Source: Lacinutrix sp. WUR7
GTDB lineage: Bacteria > Bacteroidota > Bacteroidia > Flavobacteriales > Flavobacteriaceae
NCBI RefSeq assembly: GCF_016864015.1
Contig: NZ_CP045067.1
Span: forward strand, 1,523,001-1,587,000
DNA: 64,000 nt
Direction: 5' to 3'
In this document: positions 31,155 to 40,835 of the stretch, one piece after another
Layout of the letters: each line of letters opens with the position of its first letter
Numbering within the stretch: the first letter of the stretch is position 1
Position numbers and translations under genes: made by a program
Notes under the pieces: model-generated
Told to the model about the DNA's origin: nothing
What the model saw: only the letters and a program-made list of their open reading frames with translations
Databases searched by the model: none

Positions 31155-34034
31155 TTATTTTTTTACAAAAGGTAAAGAAACGGTGTTTCCTTCTTTAGAT
31201 ATTTTAATAAAGTACATACCATTACTTAATGCTGAAGTATTTATAGATAAATCAGAATTATTAGAAATAGTTTTATTACTCATAACTTGACCAAGCATGT
31301 TATAAATTACATACGTATCTGGTAAATTATTATCACTTGTCTTAATGTTTAATGCACTACTTGAAGGGTTAGGGTATATTGAAACACCTGTATCTAGAGT
31401 TAGTGCGTTAGTAGTAGATAATGCAGTTTGTACACCAAACACATAAGTACCTTCTAATCCTGTTGTAAAGCTTGCTGTTAATTCAAGATCTGCACCAAAT
31501 GCTGTTACAGTTACTGGAACCACTTCATTTGTTCCTTCTTTTTTAACATATAAGCTGGTTCTAGAATTACCAGTTTCAGATTCCCAACCTGCTAATTCTG
31601 CTTCTGTAAAGTAAAAGCTTAAAGTAGAAGCATCAGCAGTATTTTGTATAGTTGTTGTGATATCAAATGTTTTAGCACTAACAAAACTAGAAGGGTCTGT
31701 ATTTGCACTATACATAGTGGAAGCTGCACCAACTGTTGCTACATCTCTTGAAACATTAACATTTGTACATTCATAAGCAAAACCTCCAAAGTTATCTATG
31801 GATAACATTAAGTTTTTGGAAGTAGCATCAAAAGCAAAAGCTTCACCAGGACCAGTTATGTTTAATTGGTCTGCAGTAGCAGTGTTTATTGTTTCTTGAA
31901 TAACAGTTGTAACATCTGCTGTAACAGAAATATCATCTAGCATAAATGTAAAAGCATCTGAAGATTCTACATATATTGTTATGTAAATGTCTTCTCCTTG
32001 ATAAGCAGATAAGTCATAGGTGTACTCTGTCCAATCTATAGGAGCTTCTGCATAAGAAGCTGTAAAATAGGTAAAGCTAGCAGGATTTGTATCTGTTGTA
32101 GAAACACCTACTTTAAAACGTTCTAAACCATATTGATCTGTTAATGATTTGGCCCATAATTTTAACTCTCCATTTGCTCCAAAATTTTGCATTTGAGGAG
32201 TGAAAATATAATCGTCATTAAGAGCAGTACCATTAGGGTTATTAGTAGCATCAAAACAATAGTAACCTTTAGATCCAGTGTGCGGATCCCAAATAGTTCC
32301 TGCTAAAGAAGGAGTTGTTTGACTAGGGTTAAATACCATAAATGTTCCAGTATATCCGGTGTTTGTCCATGTTGCTGAATTTGATCCGAATGTTGAATTT
32401 CCATCCACATCTAACATCGTCCAATCTCCAATAGGAGCAAAGTCAAAATCGGTATAACTTTCAAAGCCATCTTCAAAGATTACTGCAGAACCAGAAGCTG
32501 ATGCGGCAGTATCATCATTAATTATGGTAATAGATTTTGTTGAAGCGGTAGCTTCAGCATCTCCAGTTGTAGAAAGATTTATAGAAAGTTCTAAGGTCTC
32601 ATCCGTTTCTACAAAACTATCTTGGTGTATTCTTAAAGTGATAGAGTTACTTGCTGTAGTAGCTCCTGAAGCAAAAGTTACAGAATTATTAAGTAATTCG
32701 AAATCTTCATTTTCTGTAGCTGTTCCAGATGCTATTAATGATACTGTTGAATTAGCAGAACCACCATCAGTAAGCGCAAAGCTAATTGTGTAGTCTATAT
32801 AATCACAGTCACTTCCTTCGTCTAAATCTCCTGAAGGTGATGATTCAAAATAAATAGTTGGTGATGTAGAACAAGCAGTAGATGAATTTAACTCCATTCT
32901 ACGTGGAGAGTTAGTCATTACTGTTTGTATTCTATCCATTTGATCTTGTGTGAATGTATCCATACAAGTATCATAAGAGTAGTCCATGTAGTTTTGATAT
33001 TGATCAGCAGACCCACAACTTGTTACAGACCCACAATTATAGTTTGGCTGTTCTGCATTTGGTGTGTCATCACAATAATCATCATAACCACAACTACCAG
33101 ATTCAGGTCCGTCACCCCAAATATGGCGAAGTCCTAACCAGTGTCCAACTTCATGCGTCATTGTTCTACCATATTCGTAAGAATTGTTTAGAATAAAAGT
33201 TCCATCATCTAGATCTTTTGTTCCCATTGCATTATATCCTGCAACAACACCATCGGTACTGGCAGCACCTCCAGCAGGAGCTCCGTTTAATCCAGAGTTA
33301 CTAGGGAATTGTGCATAACCTAAAAGACCACTTAATCCTCCTTGGTTTAAAGGTAGACCTCCAGGACGTATTACCCACATATTTAAGTATTTTGTAGGAT
33401 CCCATTGTGTTGCAGTTTTCATGGATTCAACATCTGCAGTCGTTTCCCAATCTGGTTGAGTGGTAATGTCATTTGCAACATTATTAGAATATGGTGCGAT
33501 AACATGTCTTACAACACCAGTTGTAGCAGCACCATTTACATCCGTATTTGCTAAACAAAAATTAATTTCAGTATCTACAGCAGCACCGGTTGTATTAGCA
33601 CCACCACGAGTACCTGTAAGTTTTCTGTAATCTTCATTCATTACAGTGATTTGAGAAATTGCTTGTGCGTCGGTTATGTTTTCTCCGGTTCCAAGTGCAT
33701 CACCATCATGAATAATATGTATAACTACTGGTATATTATAAACAGTTCTATTCGTTGCTCTGTTTGCTTTTACCTGTTCCACTTTAGGAGCTAACCATGC
33801 TTCAAATTCATCAGAAGATAAACGTTCCGGGTATTTTTGCTTTAATATAGCTTCATTTTCTACAGTTAAACATCTTGCAAAACCTGTTTGGTTTATAGAC
33901 TCTAAAGTAGCTGGAGTAGGTTCAAACACCTTTGAAGATGCATTTGATCCTATGCTTTTTGATTGTTCTTGAGCATATACAGTGACCTGAGATACTAACA
34001 GAAAAATAAAAAGACTAAAAGTAATTTTTTTCAT
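31155..34034 (-). CDS. Secreted T9SS zinc metalloprotease (pappalysin/M43-like)
   Basis: A 959-residue exported multidomain protease. A Sec signal peptide (ending TVYAQEQ) precedes a propeptide-like region and the metzincin site HEVGHWLGLRH near residue 293, with a Met-turn-like QNYMDYSYDTCMD about 45 residues later, as in the M43/pappalysin group. Then come a Calx-beta-like domain (about 400-520: VSLIASGTATENEDFEL), a choice-of-anchor/MAM-like domain (about 535-690) and a T9SS type A sorting domain in the last 75 residues (VSIYPNPSSSALNIK, GMYFIKISKEG). So it should be exported by the type IX system and cut at the surface. Four cysteine pairs surround the active site region. It is divergent from another T9SS protease at 34287. 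Confidence 0.9.
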   Translation of the reverse strand: MKKITFSLFIFLLVSQVTVYAQEQSKSIGSNASSKVFEPTPATLESINQTGFARCLTVENEAILKQKYPERLSSDEFEAWLAPKVEQVKANRATNRTVYNIPVVIHIIHDGDALGTGENITDAQAISQITVMNEDYRKLTGTRGGANTTGAAVDTEINFCLANTDVNGAATTGVVRHVIAPYSNNVANDITTQPDWETTADVESMKTATQWDPTKYLNMWVIRPGGLPLNQGGLSGLLGYAQFPSNSGLNGAPAGGAASTDGVVAGYNAMGTKDLDDGTFILNNSYEYGRTMTHEVGHWLGLRHIWGDGPESGSCGYDDYCDDTPNAEQPNYNCGSVTSCGSADQYQNYMDYSYDTCMDTFTQDQMDRIQTVMTNSPRRMELNSSTACSTSPTIYFESSPSGDLDEGSDCDYIDYTISFALTDGGSANSTVSLIASGTATENEDFELLNNSVTFASGATTASNSITLRIHQDSFVETDETLELSINLSTTGDAEATASTKSITIINDDTAASASGSAVIFEDGFESYTDFDFAPIGDWTMLDVDGNSTFGSNSATWTNTGYTGTFMVFNPSQTTPSLAGTIWDPHTGSKGYYCFDATNNPNGTALNDDYIFTPQMQNFGANGELKLWAKSLTDQYGLERFKVGVSTTDTNPASFTYFTASYAEAPIDWTEYTYDLSAYQGEDIYITIYVESSDAFTFMLDDISVTADVTTVIQETINTATADQLNITGPGEAFAFDATSKNLMLSIDNFGGFAYECTNVNVSRDVATVGAASTMYSANTDPSSFVSAKTFDITTTIQNTADASTLSFYFTEAELAGWESETGNSRTSLYVKKEGTNEVVPVTVTAFGADLELTASFTTGLEGTYVFGVQTALSTTNALTLDTGVSIYPNPSSSALNIKTSDNNLPDTYVIYNMLGQVMSNKTISNNSDLSINTSALSNGMYFIKISKEGNTVSLPFVKK

Positions 34035-34286
34035 TTTTATTAATTTAAAATAATTGGATTTGTAGCCCTAAAAGTAATGAATATATGTTTATACGAAGTA
34101 TTGGAAGAGAATAAAGAGTAAATTTTAACACTTACTTTTGTCAGTGTTAACTCCTTATTAATGGTTTTTAATACGTAACATATTGATTGAAGTATTGTTT
34201 GTTATTCCTTAGGTGAAAAAAAATAACAGCATCCTTAATTTATTTGTATATTTAGTACAAAGTTTAACTGACTAAAAACCAATATT

Positions 34287-37031
34287 ATGGAAAAAATTAC
34301 GCATTACAAATTCGCTTGTTTTACATGGTTAGCAATTTTGTTTTCATTGAACATGTTAGCCCAAAAACCTGTAGAAAAACGTTCTTTTGAGATACGTTTA
34401 GAAAAAGATGAAGCAGTACAGACAGTCATTAAAAACAACCAGAGAGTTAATGTAGAAACAGGAGTGCCTGTTGCTCTTTATGGTTTAAATTACGAAGTTC
34501 CTCAAGGTTCGCCCGAAAGTATGGCGCTTTATTATTTAGAGCATGAATCTAAGACGCTAGGATTTTCTAAAGAGGAAATTCAGAATCTAAAACACCATGC
34601 TACAAGAACTACAGATGCAGGGTCTGTTGTTCGTTTTAGACAACATGCTGATGGGTATCCTGTAAATAAAGCAGAGGTGACCATATCTATTTCACCAGAA
34701 AACAAAGTGGTTTATGTAATGAATAGTTATCAATCTATTAAATCTTTTAATAGTACACCAAGTGTTTCTGAAGACCTAGCATATACGTTAGCATATAATT
34801 ATTTAAATGTGTCAAGTGACGTTTTATTTAAAGCCAATAGATTAATGGTTTATAATAACCCTAAGATGACACGTTTGGCAAACGAAGTAACCATACTAAC
34901 TAATAACCCTGCTGGAGAATGGCATGTATTTGTAGATGCACAGACAGAAGAAATATTTAAGGTTATTGATTTAAATCAATACTATTCGGATGAAAAGCAT
35001 AAACATAATGCAGGTTGTTTGCATGCTTCTACTAAAATTTCAGAAGATAGAAGAAGAGTAAGTGGAACAGGTATGATTTTTAATCCAGATCCATTAACTT
35101 CAAATATGGTTGCATATGGTGGTGGTTATGTAGACAATAATGACGTGGCTTCGGCCGAATTGAATGCTGCTAGAATGAGTGTAACCTTAAATGATATAAC
35201 CTTAACAGGAAGTACCTACTCTCTTGTAGGACCTAGAGCCGAAATTGTAGATTTTGATACGCCAAATACTGGGTTATTCACACAGAATTCCTCTGTATTT
35301 AATTTTACTAGAGAAGAGGATGGTTTTGAAGCTGTAAACATATATTATCATATAGATTTTTTGATGGATTATATTAATAATACATTAGGATGTGATGTTA
35401 TGCCTTATCAATATACAGGAGGGGTTCAATTTGATCCTCATGGATGGAGTGGGCAAGATCAATCTTCTTTTAGTAGTGGTACAGGGCAGCTAAGATTTGG
35501 AGAAGGTTGTGTAGATGATGGTGAAGATTCTGATGTAATACATCATGAACTTGGTCATGGGTTACATGATTGGGTTACTTCTGGAGGTTTATCTCAAGTA
35601 AATGGTTTAAGTGAAGGATGTGGTGATTATGTAGCACAATCTTATAATAGAGGTGTTAATAATGCTAATGGGTATTGGACAGCAGCTGACCCTGCTTATA
35701 ATTATGTTTTTAACTGGGATGGTCATAATGAATGTTGGGGAGGAAGAACTACAGCTTATGGAGCAACTTACCCTGGAGGATTAGTAGGACAAATACATAC
35801 TGATGGACAAATTTGGGCTAGCTGTTTAATGACAGTATGGGATCAAATTGGGCAACAAGAAATGGATAAGATTTTTTATGAAGGTCTTGGAATGACTAAT
35901 GGTGCTTCTAGTCAAGATGATGCTGCAAATGCAGTATATCAAGCTGCTATTAATTTGAGTTATACTAACACACAGCTTAATGCAATTCATTCTGGATTAA
36001 CGGCTTGTGGTTATTCATTACCTGCATTACCTGGTCCACCAGTCGCTGCTATTAGCGCAGATAATGAAACTATTTGTTTAGATACAAATAACATGATAAA
36101 TTTTATGGATGAAACAGTACCAAATGCAACTTCATGGGCTTGGACTTTTGAAGGTGGTTCACCTGCTACCTCTACAGAACAAAACCCAACGGTTACCTAT
36201 GCAGCAGATGGTACATATGATGTTGCCTTAGTAGCAACGAATTCTTATGGCACAAATTCTATTACCATGAATGATTATATTTCAGTGGTTTCTGGAACGG
36301 CATGTCCTTCTTGTGAAACAACTAGTTCTGTTGCCAGCTTAGGGCTTGGCATTGTAGATGGGACAGGAGTTTTTACACCTGGTGCTGCTGTGACACATGT
36401 TATCACTGTGCCTGCGGCTTCAGATGTAGTTATTGGTGATGTTAAAGTGCAAGTGAATATTTCACATACCTTTATTAGGGATTTAGAAATTACTGTTATT
36501 CATCCTAATGGTACAGATTCTGTATTGCTGTATGATCAAAATTGCGTTGGTGAAAATGATTTAGATATAACTTTTTCCGATGGGGCTGACGCTATTGTTT
36601 GTGCAGAACCTACCACTGGTGTGTATAATCCAGATAATCCTTTAAGTGCTTTTTCTGGGTTAAATAGTGCAGGAGAATGGACCATATCTATTCGCGATTG
36701 GTATGTTGGCGATGTAGGAACTTTAAACAATTGGTCTATTGAAATTTGCAGTAGCCCTACAGCTTCTATTAATGAAAATAGTTTTAACACCTTTTCTTTA
36801 TTCCCTAATCCGAATAAAGGAGTATTTACCATTAATTTAAACTCGTCTTCTAATAAAGATATTCATGTTGAGGTATATGATATTAGAGGTCGTTCTGTAT
36901 TTAATAATTCGTATGTAAATACTACAGATTTCAATCAGGAAATTAACTTAAGTAATGTGCAATCTGGAATGTACTTAGTAAAAGTTAGTGATGGAGAGAA
37001 AGAAACTATTAAAAAGATTCTTATTGAGTAA
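34287..37031 (+). CDS. Secreted T9SS M36 (fungalysin-like) metalloprotease
   Basis: A 914-residue exported protease. The N-terminus (signal MEKITHYKFACFTWLAILFS..NMLAQK) is followed by an FTP-type propeptide (about 50-220) that keeps the enzyme inactive, then the catalytic domain with HELGH at residues 420-424 and the third ligand Glu in GLSEGCGDYVAQ near residue 446. After it are a PKD domain (about 590-670: NFMDETVPNATSWAWTFEGG), a proprotein-convertase P-like domain (about 675-830: IRDLEITVIHPNGTDSVLL) and a T9SS type A tail (FSLFPNPNKGVFTINL). Likely secreted and used for protein degradation outside. The divergent partner at 31155-34034 is a second T9SS protease, so the pair may be co-regulated from the 252-base gap. 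Confidence 0.93.
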   Translation: MEKITHYKFACFTWLAILFSLNMLAQKPVEKRSFEIRLEKDEAVQTVIKNNQRVNVETGVPVALYGLNYEVPQGSPESMALYYLEHESKTLGFSKEEIQNLKHHATRTTDAGSVVRFRQHADGYPVNKAEVTISISPENKVVYVMNSYQSIKSFNSTPSVSEDLAYTLAYNYLNVSSDVLFKANRLMVYNNPKMTRLANEVTILTNNPAGEWHVFVDAQTEEIFKVIDLNQYYSDEKHKHNAGCLHASTKISEDRRRVSGTGMIFNPDPLTSNMVAYGGGYVDNNDVASAELNAARMSVTLNDITLTGSTYSLVGPRAEIVDFDTPNTGLFTQNSSVFNFTREEDGFEAVNIYYHIDFLMDYINNTLGCDVMPYQYTGGVQFDPHGWSGQDQSSFSSGTGQLRFGEGCVDDGEDSDVIHHELGHGLHDWVTSGGLSQVNGLSEGCGDYVAQSYNRGVNNANGYWTAADPAYNYVFNWDGHNECWGGRTTAYGATYPGGLVGQIHTDGQIWASCLMTVWDQIGQQEMDKIFYEGLGMTNGASSQDDAANAVYQAAINLSYTNTQLNAIHSGLTACGYSLPALPGPPVAAISADNETICLDTNNMINFMDETVPNATSWAWTFEGGSPATSTEQNPTVTYAADGTYDVALVATNSYGTNSITMNDYISVVSGTACPSCETTSSVASLGLGIVDGTGVFTPGAAVTHVITVPAASDVVIGDVKVQVNISHTFIRDLEITVIHPNGTDSVLLYDQNCVGENDLDITFSDGADAIVCAEPTTGVYNPDNPLSAFSGLNSAGEWTISIRDWYVGDVGTLNNWSIEICSSPTASINENSFNTFSLFPNPNKGVFTINLNSSSNKDIHVEVYDIRGRSVFNNSYVNTTDFNQEINLSNVQSGMYLVKVSDGEKETIKKILIE

Positions 37032-37050
37032 TACTAAAATAGTGTTTAAT

Positions 37051-37082
37051 AAAAAAAGGAAGCCAATTGGCTTCCTTTTTTT
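37051..37082. terminator. Bidirectional terminator (M36 protease / pth)
   Basis: AAGGAAGCCAA and TTGGCTTCCTT form a perfect stem, with an A run on the left and a T run on the right, between convergent genes. The right arm overlaps the pth stop. Confidence 0.92.
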
Positions 37083-37716
37083 ATTTTCCGTTAAAGGTAT
37101 TCATGGTGTTATTTATACCTGCTGTGCCAAAAGATCTTATTATTTCTGAAGCTTTATCTAATCTTTCTGGTAGTTTGCTTTCCTCTTCTTCTGTCCATTC
37201 TCCTAAGACATAATCCACTTGTCTTCCTTTGCTAAAAGCATCACTAATACCAAATCTAAACCTATTGTATTTTGTAGTGTTTAATTTGTCTTGTGTGTCT
37301 TTTAATCCGTTATGACCTCCGTCACTTCCTTTGGTTTTAATTCTAATGCTTCCAAAAGGCAAGTTTAAATCATCTGTGATAACCAATAAATTTTCTAAAG
37401 GAATTTTTTCTTTAGTTAGCCAATATAGAATTGCTTTTCCGCTTAAATTCATATACGTACTTGGCTTAAGTAGAATAAAGGTTCTTCCTTTAAATTTATA
37501 AGTAGTTAGGTCTCCTAATTTTTGGGTTTCAAAAGTAAGGCCTTCTTTTTCCGCAAAATGGTCTAATATTTTAAAGCCAATATTATGTCTGGTATGTGTG
37601 TATTTTTCACCAATATTTCCAAGACCAACAATAAGATATTTTTTCATAGGATCTATTTCTTCTGTTTTGTGTAGTACTTTCTTTTTTTTGAAAAGCGATG
37701 TTAAGAATTTACACAT
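37081..37716 (-). CDS. pth: Peptidyl-tRNA hydrolase
   Basis: A 211-residue enzyme that frees tRNA from dropped-off peptidyl-tRNA. The core begins MKKYLIVGLGNIGEKYTHTRHNIGF (catalytic His in HNIGF; the stretch is shown in family terms) and has the Asn-Leu motif STYMNLSGKA and DDLNLPFG with catalytic Asp. I chose the start at 37716 (MCKFLTSLFKK), because the frame is open further upstream to 37872 but that longer reading would overlap rplY and contain the terminator at 37741-37774. The 22-residue basic extension before MKKYL is usual in flavobacterial homologues. An alternative start is MKKYL itself (37647). Confidence 0.92.
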   Translation of the reverse strand: MCKFLTSLFKKKKVLHKTEEIDPMKKYLIVGLGNIGEKYTHTRHNIGFKILDHFAEKEGLTFETQKLGDLTTYKFKGRTFILLKPSTYMNLSGKAILYWLTKEKIPLENLLVITDDLNLPFGSIRIKTKGSDGGHNGLKDTQDKLNTTKYNRFRFGISDAFSKGRQVDYVLGEWTEEEESKLPERLDKASEIIRSFGTAGINNTMNTFNGK

Positions 37717-37740
37717 GGAAGGTTTTTGTTTTTTGTAAAA

Positions 37741-37774
37741 ATAAAAAAAGCATCCTGAATAAACAGAATGCTTT
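37741..37774 (-). terminator. Intrinsic terminator between rplY and pth
   Basis: AAAGCATTCTG and CAGGATGCTTT (minus strand) pair over TTTATT, with one G-U, followed by five T. It acts only on the minus strand. Its place decides the pth start downstream. Confidence 0.85.
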
Positions 37775-37801
37775 TGTAATTGTGTAAATAAATAAATAAA
37801 T

Positions 37802-38422
37802 TTATTCTTGAGTACCTTCAGCTGCAGGAGCTTCTCCTTCTGCACCTTCTTCTTCATCTTCATCATCAACAACTGCAGTTCTAGATGTCTTAATTTGACA
37901 AACTACTGTATTTGCTGAGTGTAATAAAGTGTACTTTTCTTGATTTAAATCTGCTACAGATACTTTATCTCCAATTTTTAAATTAGTAATATCTATTTCT
38001 ATTAAATCTGGTAAGTTAGCAGGTAATGCTTTCACACGTAATTTACGGTTGTTTTTTCTTAAAACACCACCATTTTTAACCCCTTTAGAGTTTCCTACTA
38101 ATTCTACAGGAATATTTAATGCAATTTCTTTATCATCAAATAACTGGTAGAAATCTACGTGTAAAATTCTGTCTGTTACTGGGTGAAATTGAATGTCTTG
38201 AAGTACTGCATTAAATGTTGTTCCGTTAGCAAGTTCAATAACAACTGTATGCGCATTAGGAGTGTATACAAGTTTAGAGAAAGCTAATTCTGGTGCAGAG
38301 AAATGCACTGGTTTGTCTCCTCCGTATAATACGCAAGGAACCTGACCAGCATTTCGTAAGGCTTTTGTTGCTTTTTTGCCTACGATTTCTCTTTGAGATC
38401 CGTTGATTGTAATTGATTTCAT
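37802..38422 (-). CDS. rplY: 50S ribosomal protein L25 (Ctc type)
   Basis: A 206-residue 5S-rRNA-binding ribosomal protein. The N-terminal 5S-binding domain (about 1-90: [25 protein letters not shown], in pieces) is followed by the TL5/CTC C-terminal beta domain (about 95-180: [20 protein letters not shown], the [18 protein letters not shown] strand). The tail ([20 protein letters not shown]) is acidic and probably disordered, usual for Bacteroidota. It is 26 bases downstream of prs on the same strand, so the two form an operon ending in the terminator at 37741. Confidence 0.95.
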   Translation of the reverse strand: MKSITINGSQREIVGKKATKALRNAGQVPCVLYGGDKPVHFSAPELAFSKLVYTPNAHTVVIELANGTTFNAVLQDIQFHPVTDRILHVDFYQLFDDKEIALNIPVELVGNSKGVKNGGVLRKNNRKLRVKALPANLPDLIEIDITNLKIGDKVSVADLNQEKYTLLHSANTVVCQIKTSRTAVVDDEDEEEGAEGEAPAAEGTQE

Positions 38423-38448
38423 TGTTTTGTTTTTATATTAATTATTAA

Positions 38449-39390
38449 TTACATTAAAAATTTTGAGCTAATAGATTTGTTGTGATGTACATTTTGCATC
38501 ACTTCAGCAAATAAATCAGCACTACTTAATACTTTGATTTTTGAACATTCTTTTTGAAGAGGAATAGAGTCTGTTACTATTAATTCTTCTAGTTTAGATT
38601 CTTCAATTCTTTCATAAGCATTTCCAGATAAAATAGGATGGGTACAAATAGCTCTAACACTTAAAGCACCTCTTTCCATCATTAAATCTGCAGCCTTAGT
38701 TAATGTTCCGGCAGTATCTACCATATCATCTACTAATACTACGTTTTTACCAGTAACATCTCCAATAAGTTCCATGTGAGAAATTACATTTGCTTTTGCG
38801 CGTTGCTTGTAACATATTACAACATCACTACCTAACGCTTTAGAATATGCATATGCTCTTTTAGAACCTCCCATATCTGGCGAAGCAATAGTTAAATTTT
38901 CTAAATTTAATTCTTTTAGATACGGTAAAAATATAGTGGAAGCAAACAAATGATCTACAGGCTTTTCAAAGAAACCCTGTATTTGATCTGCATGCAAATC
39001 CATAGTTATTATTCTAGTTGCTCCAGCTGTTTCTAGCATTTTTGCTACTAATTTTGCAGCAATAGGAACTCTAGGTTTGTCTTTTCTGTCTTGTCTTGCC
39101 CAACCAAAATAAGGTATTACTGCTGTAATATGTCTTGCAGATGCTCTTTTAGCGGCATCCAACATTAACAACATTTCCATTAAATTTTCTGGACCAGGAT
39201 TTGTAGAACCAATAATAAAAACGCGGGTTCCACGAATAGATTCTTCATAAGATGGTTGAAATTCTCCATCGCTATAAGTAGATGTAATTACATTACCTAG
39301 ATGTGTACCATAGGCATCAGCAATATTTTTTGCTAAAACTTTACTTTGCATACAAGAAAAAATCTTTGCTTCAGTAATGGTGTTTGACAT
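38449..39390 (-). CDS. prs: Ribose-phosphate pyrophosphokinase
   Basis: A 313-residue enzyme that makes PRPP from ribose 5-phosphate and ATP, feeding purine, pyrimidine, NAD, His and Trp synthesis. The ATP motif FQPSYEESIRG is near residue 43, the catalytic DLHADQIQGFF (Asp-Leu-His-Ala) near residue 130, and the PRPP loop VLVDDMVDTAGTL near residue 218. Length is standard. It is upstream of rplY (26 bases), with a -7 box match 53 bases upstream of the start. Confidence 0.96.
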   Translation of the reverse strand: MSNTITEAKIFSCMQSKVLAKNIADAYGTHLGNVITSTYSDGEFQPSYEESIRGTRVFIIGSTNPGPENLMEMLLMLDAAKRASARHITAVIPYFGWARQDRKDKPRVPIAAKLVAKMLETAGATRIITMDLHADQIQGFFEKPVDHLFASTIFLPYLKELNLENLTIASPDMGGSKRAYAYSKALGSDVVICYKQRAKANVISHMELIGDVTGKNVVLVDDMVDTAGTLTKAADLMMERGALSVRAICTHPILSGNAYERIEESKLEELIVTDSIPLQKECSKIKVLSSADLFAEVMQNVHHNKSISSKFLM

Positions 39391-39442
39391 GATTAATCTA
39401 TTATTAATTAGGCTTTTATATAGCCTGTTTTTTAATGAGGTG

Positions 39443-39450
39443 CAAATTTA
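39443..39450 (-). promoter_or_regulatory. Probable -7 promoter box of the prs-rplY operon
   Basis: Minus-strand TAAATTTG matches TAnnTTTG, 53 bases upstream of the prs start. The leader would also contain a small AGGC/GCCT hairpin near 39411-39427. Confidence 0.5.
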
Positions 39451-39514
39451 GAGTTTTTTTTCATTCTATACAGCATTTCTATGCGATTTTTAAAGGATAT
39501 ATAGAAAAATAAAT

Positions 39515-39522
39515 TAGTTTTG
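39515..39522 (+). promoter_or_regulatory. Probable -7 promoter box of tRNA-Leu
   Basis: TAGTTTTG matches TAnnTTTG and ends 12 bases before the tRNA 5' end, a normal distance for a tRNA promoter in this phylum. Confidence 0.5.
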
Positions 39523-39534
39523 CAGAATACAATT

Positions 39535-39614
39535 GCTCAAGTGGCGGAATTGGTAGACGCGTCGGATTCAAAATCCGATTCTTCGGAGTGCGGGTTCGAT
39601 TCCCGCCTTGAGTA
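39535..39614 (+). tRNA. tRNA-Leu (anticodon CAA)
   Basis: Acceptor arms GCTCAAG and CTTGAGT pair (with one G-U), the anticodon stem TCGGA/TCCGA encloses loop TTCAAAA with anticodon CAA for codon UUG, and the T-arm GCGGGTTCGATTCCCGC is perfect. A longer variable arm (ATTCTTCGGAGT) fits a class II leucine tRNA. No CCA is encoded; the 3' end is A followed by CAA. A terminator follows directly. Confidence 0.95.
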
Positions 39615-39616
39615 CA

Positions 39617-39644
39617 AACCTTAACAGAAATGTTAAGGTTTTTT
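39617..39644 (+). terminator. Intrinsic terminator of tRNA-Leu
   Basis: AACCTTAAC and GTTAAGGTT form a 9-bp stem over AGAAAT, followed by four more T. Confidence 0.9.
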
Positions 39645-39687
39645 ATTTTAAATTGTATATTTACACGCAACCCAAATATCTAAACCT

Positions 39688-40278
39688 ATGCTAGAAGAAT
39701 TCTGGTTTAACGTACAATATGGTATTAACCATGTGTTAGACATTAACGCTTATGATCACGTACTTTTTTTAATAGTTCTTGCTGTTCCTTATATCTTTAA
39801 AGACTGGAAACGTATTTTAATGTTAGTATCTATTTTTACTCTTGGGCATACATTGTCTTTAGTATTAGCAGCCTATGGTGTGGTTTCCGTAAATGGTAAG
39901 TTGGTAGAGTTTTTAATTCCTATTACTATTTTAGTCATGGCTATTTTTAATGTATTTACAGCTGGTAAAACGGCTAAGAGTGATAAAGTTGGCGTTTTGT
40001 TTTTTTCTACACTCTTTTTTGGTTTAGTACATGGCCTTGGTTTTGCAAGAGAATTTAAACTCATGGTTGGTAAAACAGAAAACAAATTAATAACTCTTTT
40101 AGAGTTTGCATTAGGTATTGAGTTAGCGCAAATTATTATTGTTTTTGTGGTATTGTTTTTAGGTTTTTTAATGCAAACTATTTTTAGATTTTCTAAACGG
40201 GATTGGGTTATGGTAGTTTCTGCTATTGTAATTGGTTTAGTGATACCAATGATAATAAATAGTAATATACTTTTCTAG
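39688..40278 (+). CDS. HupE/UreJ family membrane protein
   Basis: A 196-residue protein with six hydrophobic segments. Histidines and acidic residues that mark the family lie at the start of helices: GINHVLDINAYDHVLFLIVL (about 13-32), FTLGHTLSLVLA (about 51-62), FGLVHGLGFAREF (about 110-122) and ELAQIIIVF. HupE and UreJ are proposed nickel permeases or accessory proteins for hydrogenase and urease; no hydrogenase or urease gene is near, so the substrate here is uncertain. Single gene between tRNA-Leu and the dCMP deaminase operon. Confidence 0.85.
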   Translation: MLEEFWFNVQYGINHVLDINAYDHVLFLIVLAVPYIFKDWKRILMLVSIFTLGHTLSLVLAAYGVVSVNGKLVEFLIPITILVMAIFNVFTAGKTAKSDKVGVLFFSTLFFGLVHGLGFAREFKLMVGKTENKLITLLEFALGIELAQIIIVFVVLFLGFLMQTIFRFSKRDWVMVVSAIVIGLVIPMIINSNILF

Positions 40279-40403
40279 GAACCAAAGTTTGGTAAAACTT
40301 TAACTTACAAGTGTTGTAATTAAAATACGAAGCAAGTATCTTCGTTATACCTCTTGGTATGAAATGTTTATAATACAAAACTGATTTAACTGCAAAATAT
40401 AAT

Positions 40404-40835
40404 ATGTCAGAAAAAAAGAAGCTTAAATATGATAAAGCGTATTTAAGAATAGCAACAGAATGGGGAAAACTATCTGCTTGCGAACGTAAACAAGTTGGAG
40501 CGTTAATAGTAAAAGACAGAATGATTATTTCTGATGGTTTTAATGGTACACCAACAGGTTTTGAAAACTATTGTGAAGATGACGAAGGATATACCAAATG
40601 GTATGTATTACATGCCGAAGCTAATGCTATTTTAAAAGTAGCATCTTCAACACAATCTTGTAAAGGTGCAACCTTATATATTACATTGTCGCCTTGTAAA
40701 GAATGTAGTAAGTTAATACACCAAGCAGGAATTGTAAGAGTAGTTTATAACCAAACATATAAAGACGATTCTGGTCTGCGTTTTTTAGAAAAAGCAGGAA
40801 TAGAATTACAATTAATTGAAGCAGTAACCGCATAA
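40404..40835 (+). CDS. Deoxycytidylate deaminase (ComEB-like)
   Basis: A 143-residue zinc enzyme that deaminates dCMP to dUMP, feeding thymidylate synthesis. The zinc/catalytic motifs are HAE (His70, Glu72) and PCKEC (Cys98, Cys101), with the substrate loop FNGTPTGFENYCED near residue 47, typical of dCMP rather than cytidine deaminases. The stop codon overlaps the ctpA start (TAATG at 40833-40837), so the two are coupled. Whether it is dCMP-specific rests on the family pattern. Confidence 0.9.
   Translation: MSEKKKLKYDKAYLRIATEWGKLSACERKQVGALIVKDRMIISDGFNGTPTGFENYCEDDEGYTKWYVLHAEANAILKVASSTQSCKGATLYITLSPCKECSKLIHQAGIVRVVYNQTYKDDSGLRFLEKAGIELQLIEAVTA

Noticed and set aside
37717-37872. Upstream extension of pth overlapping rplY
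   Set aside because: Contains the rplY terminator and a non-homologous sequence; the start at 37716 fits the family.
39688-40278. Nickel uptake for hydrogenase or urease
   Set aside because: No hydrogenase, urease or nickel accessory genes are in the window, so only the family name is given.
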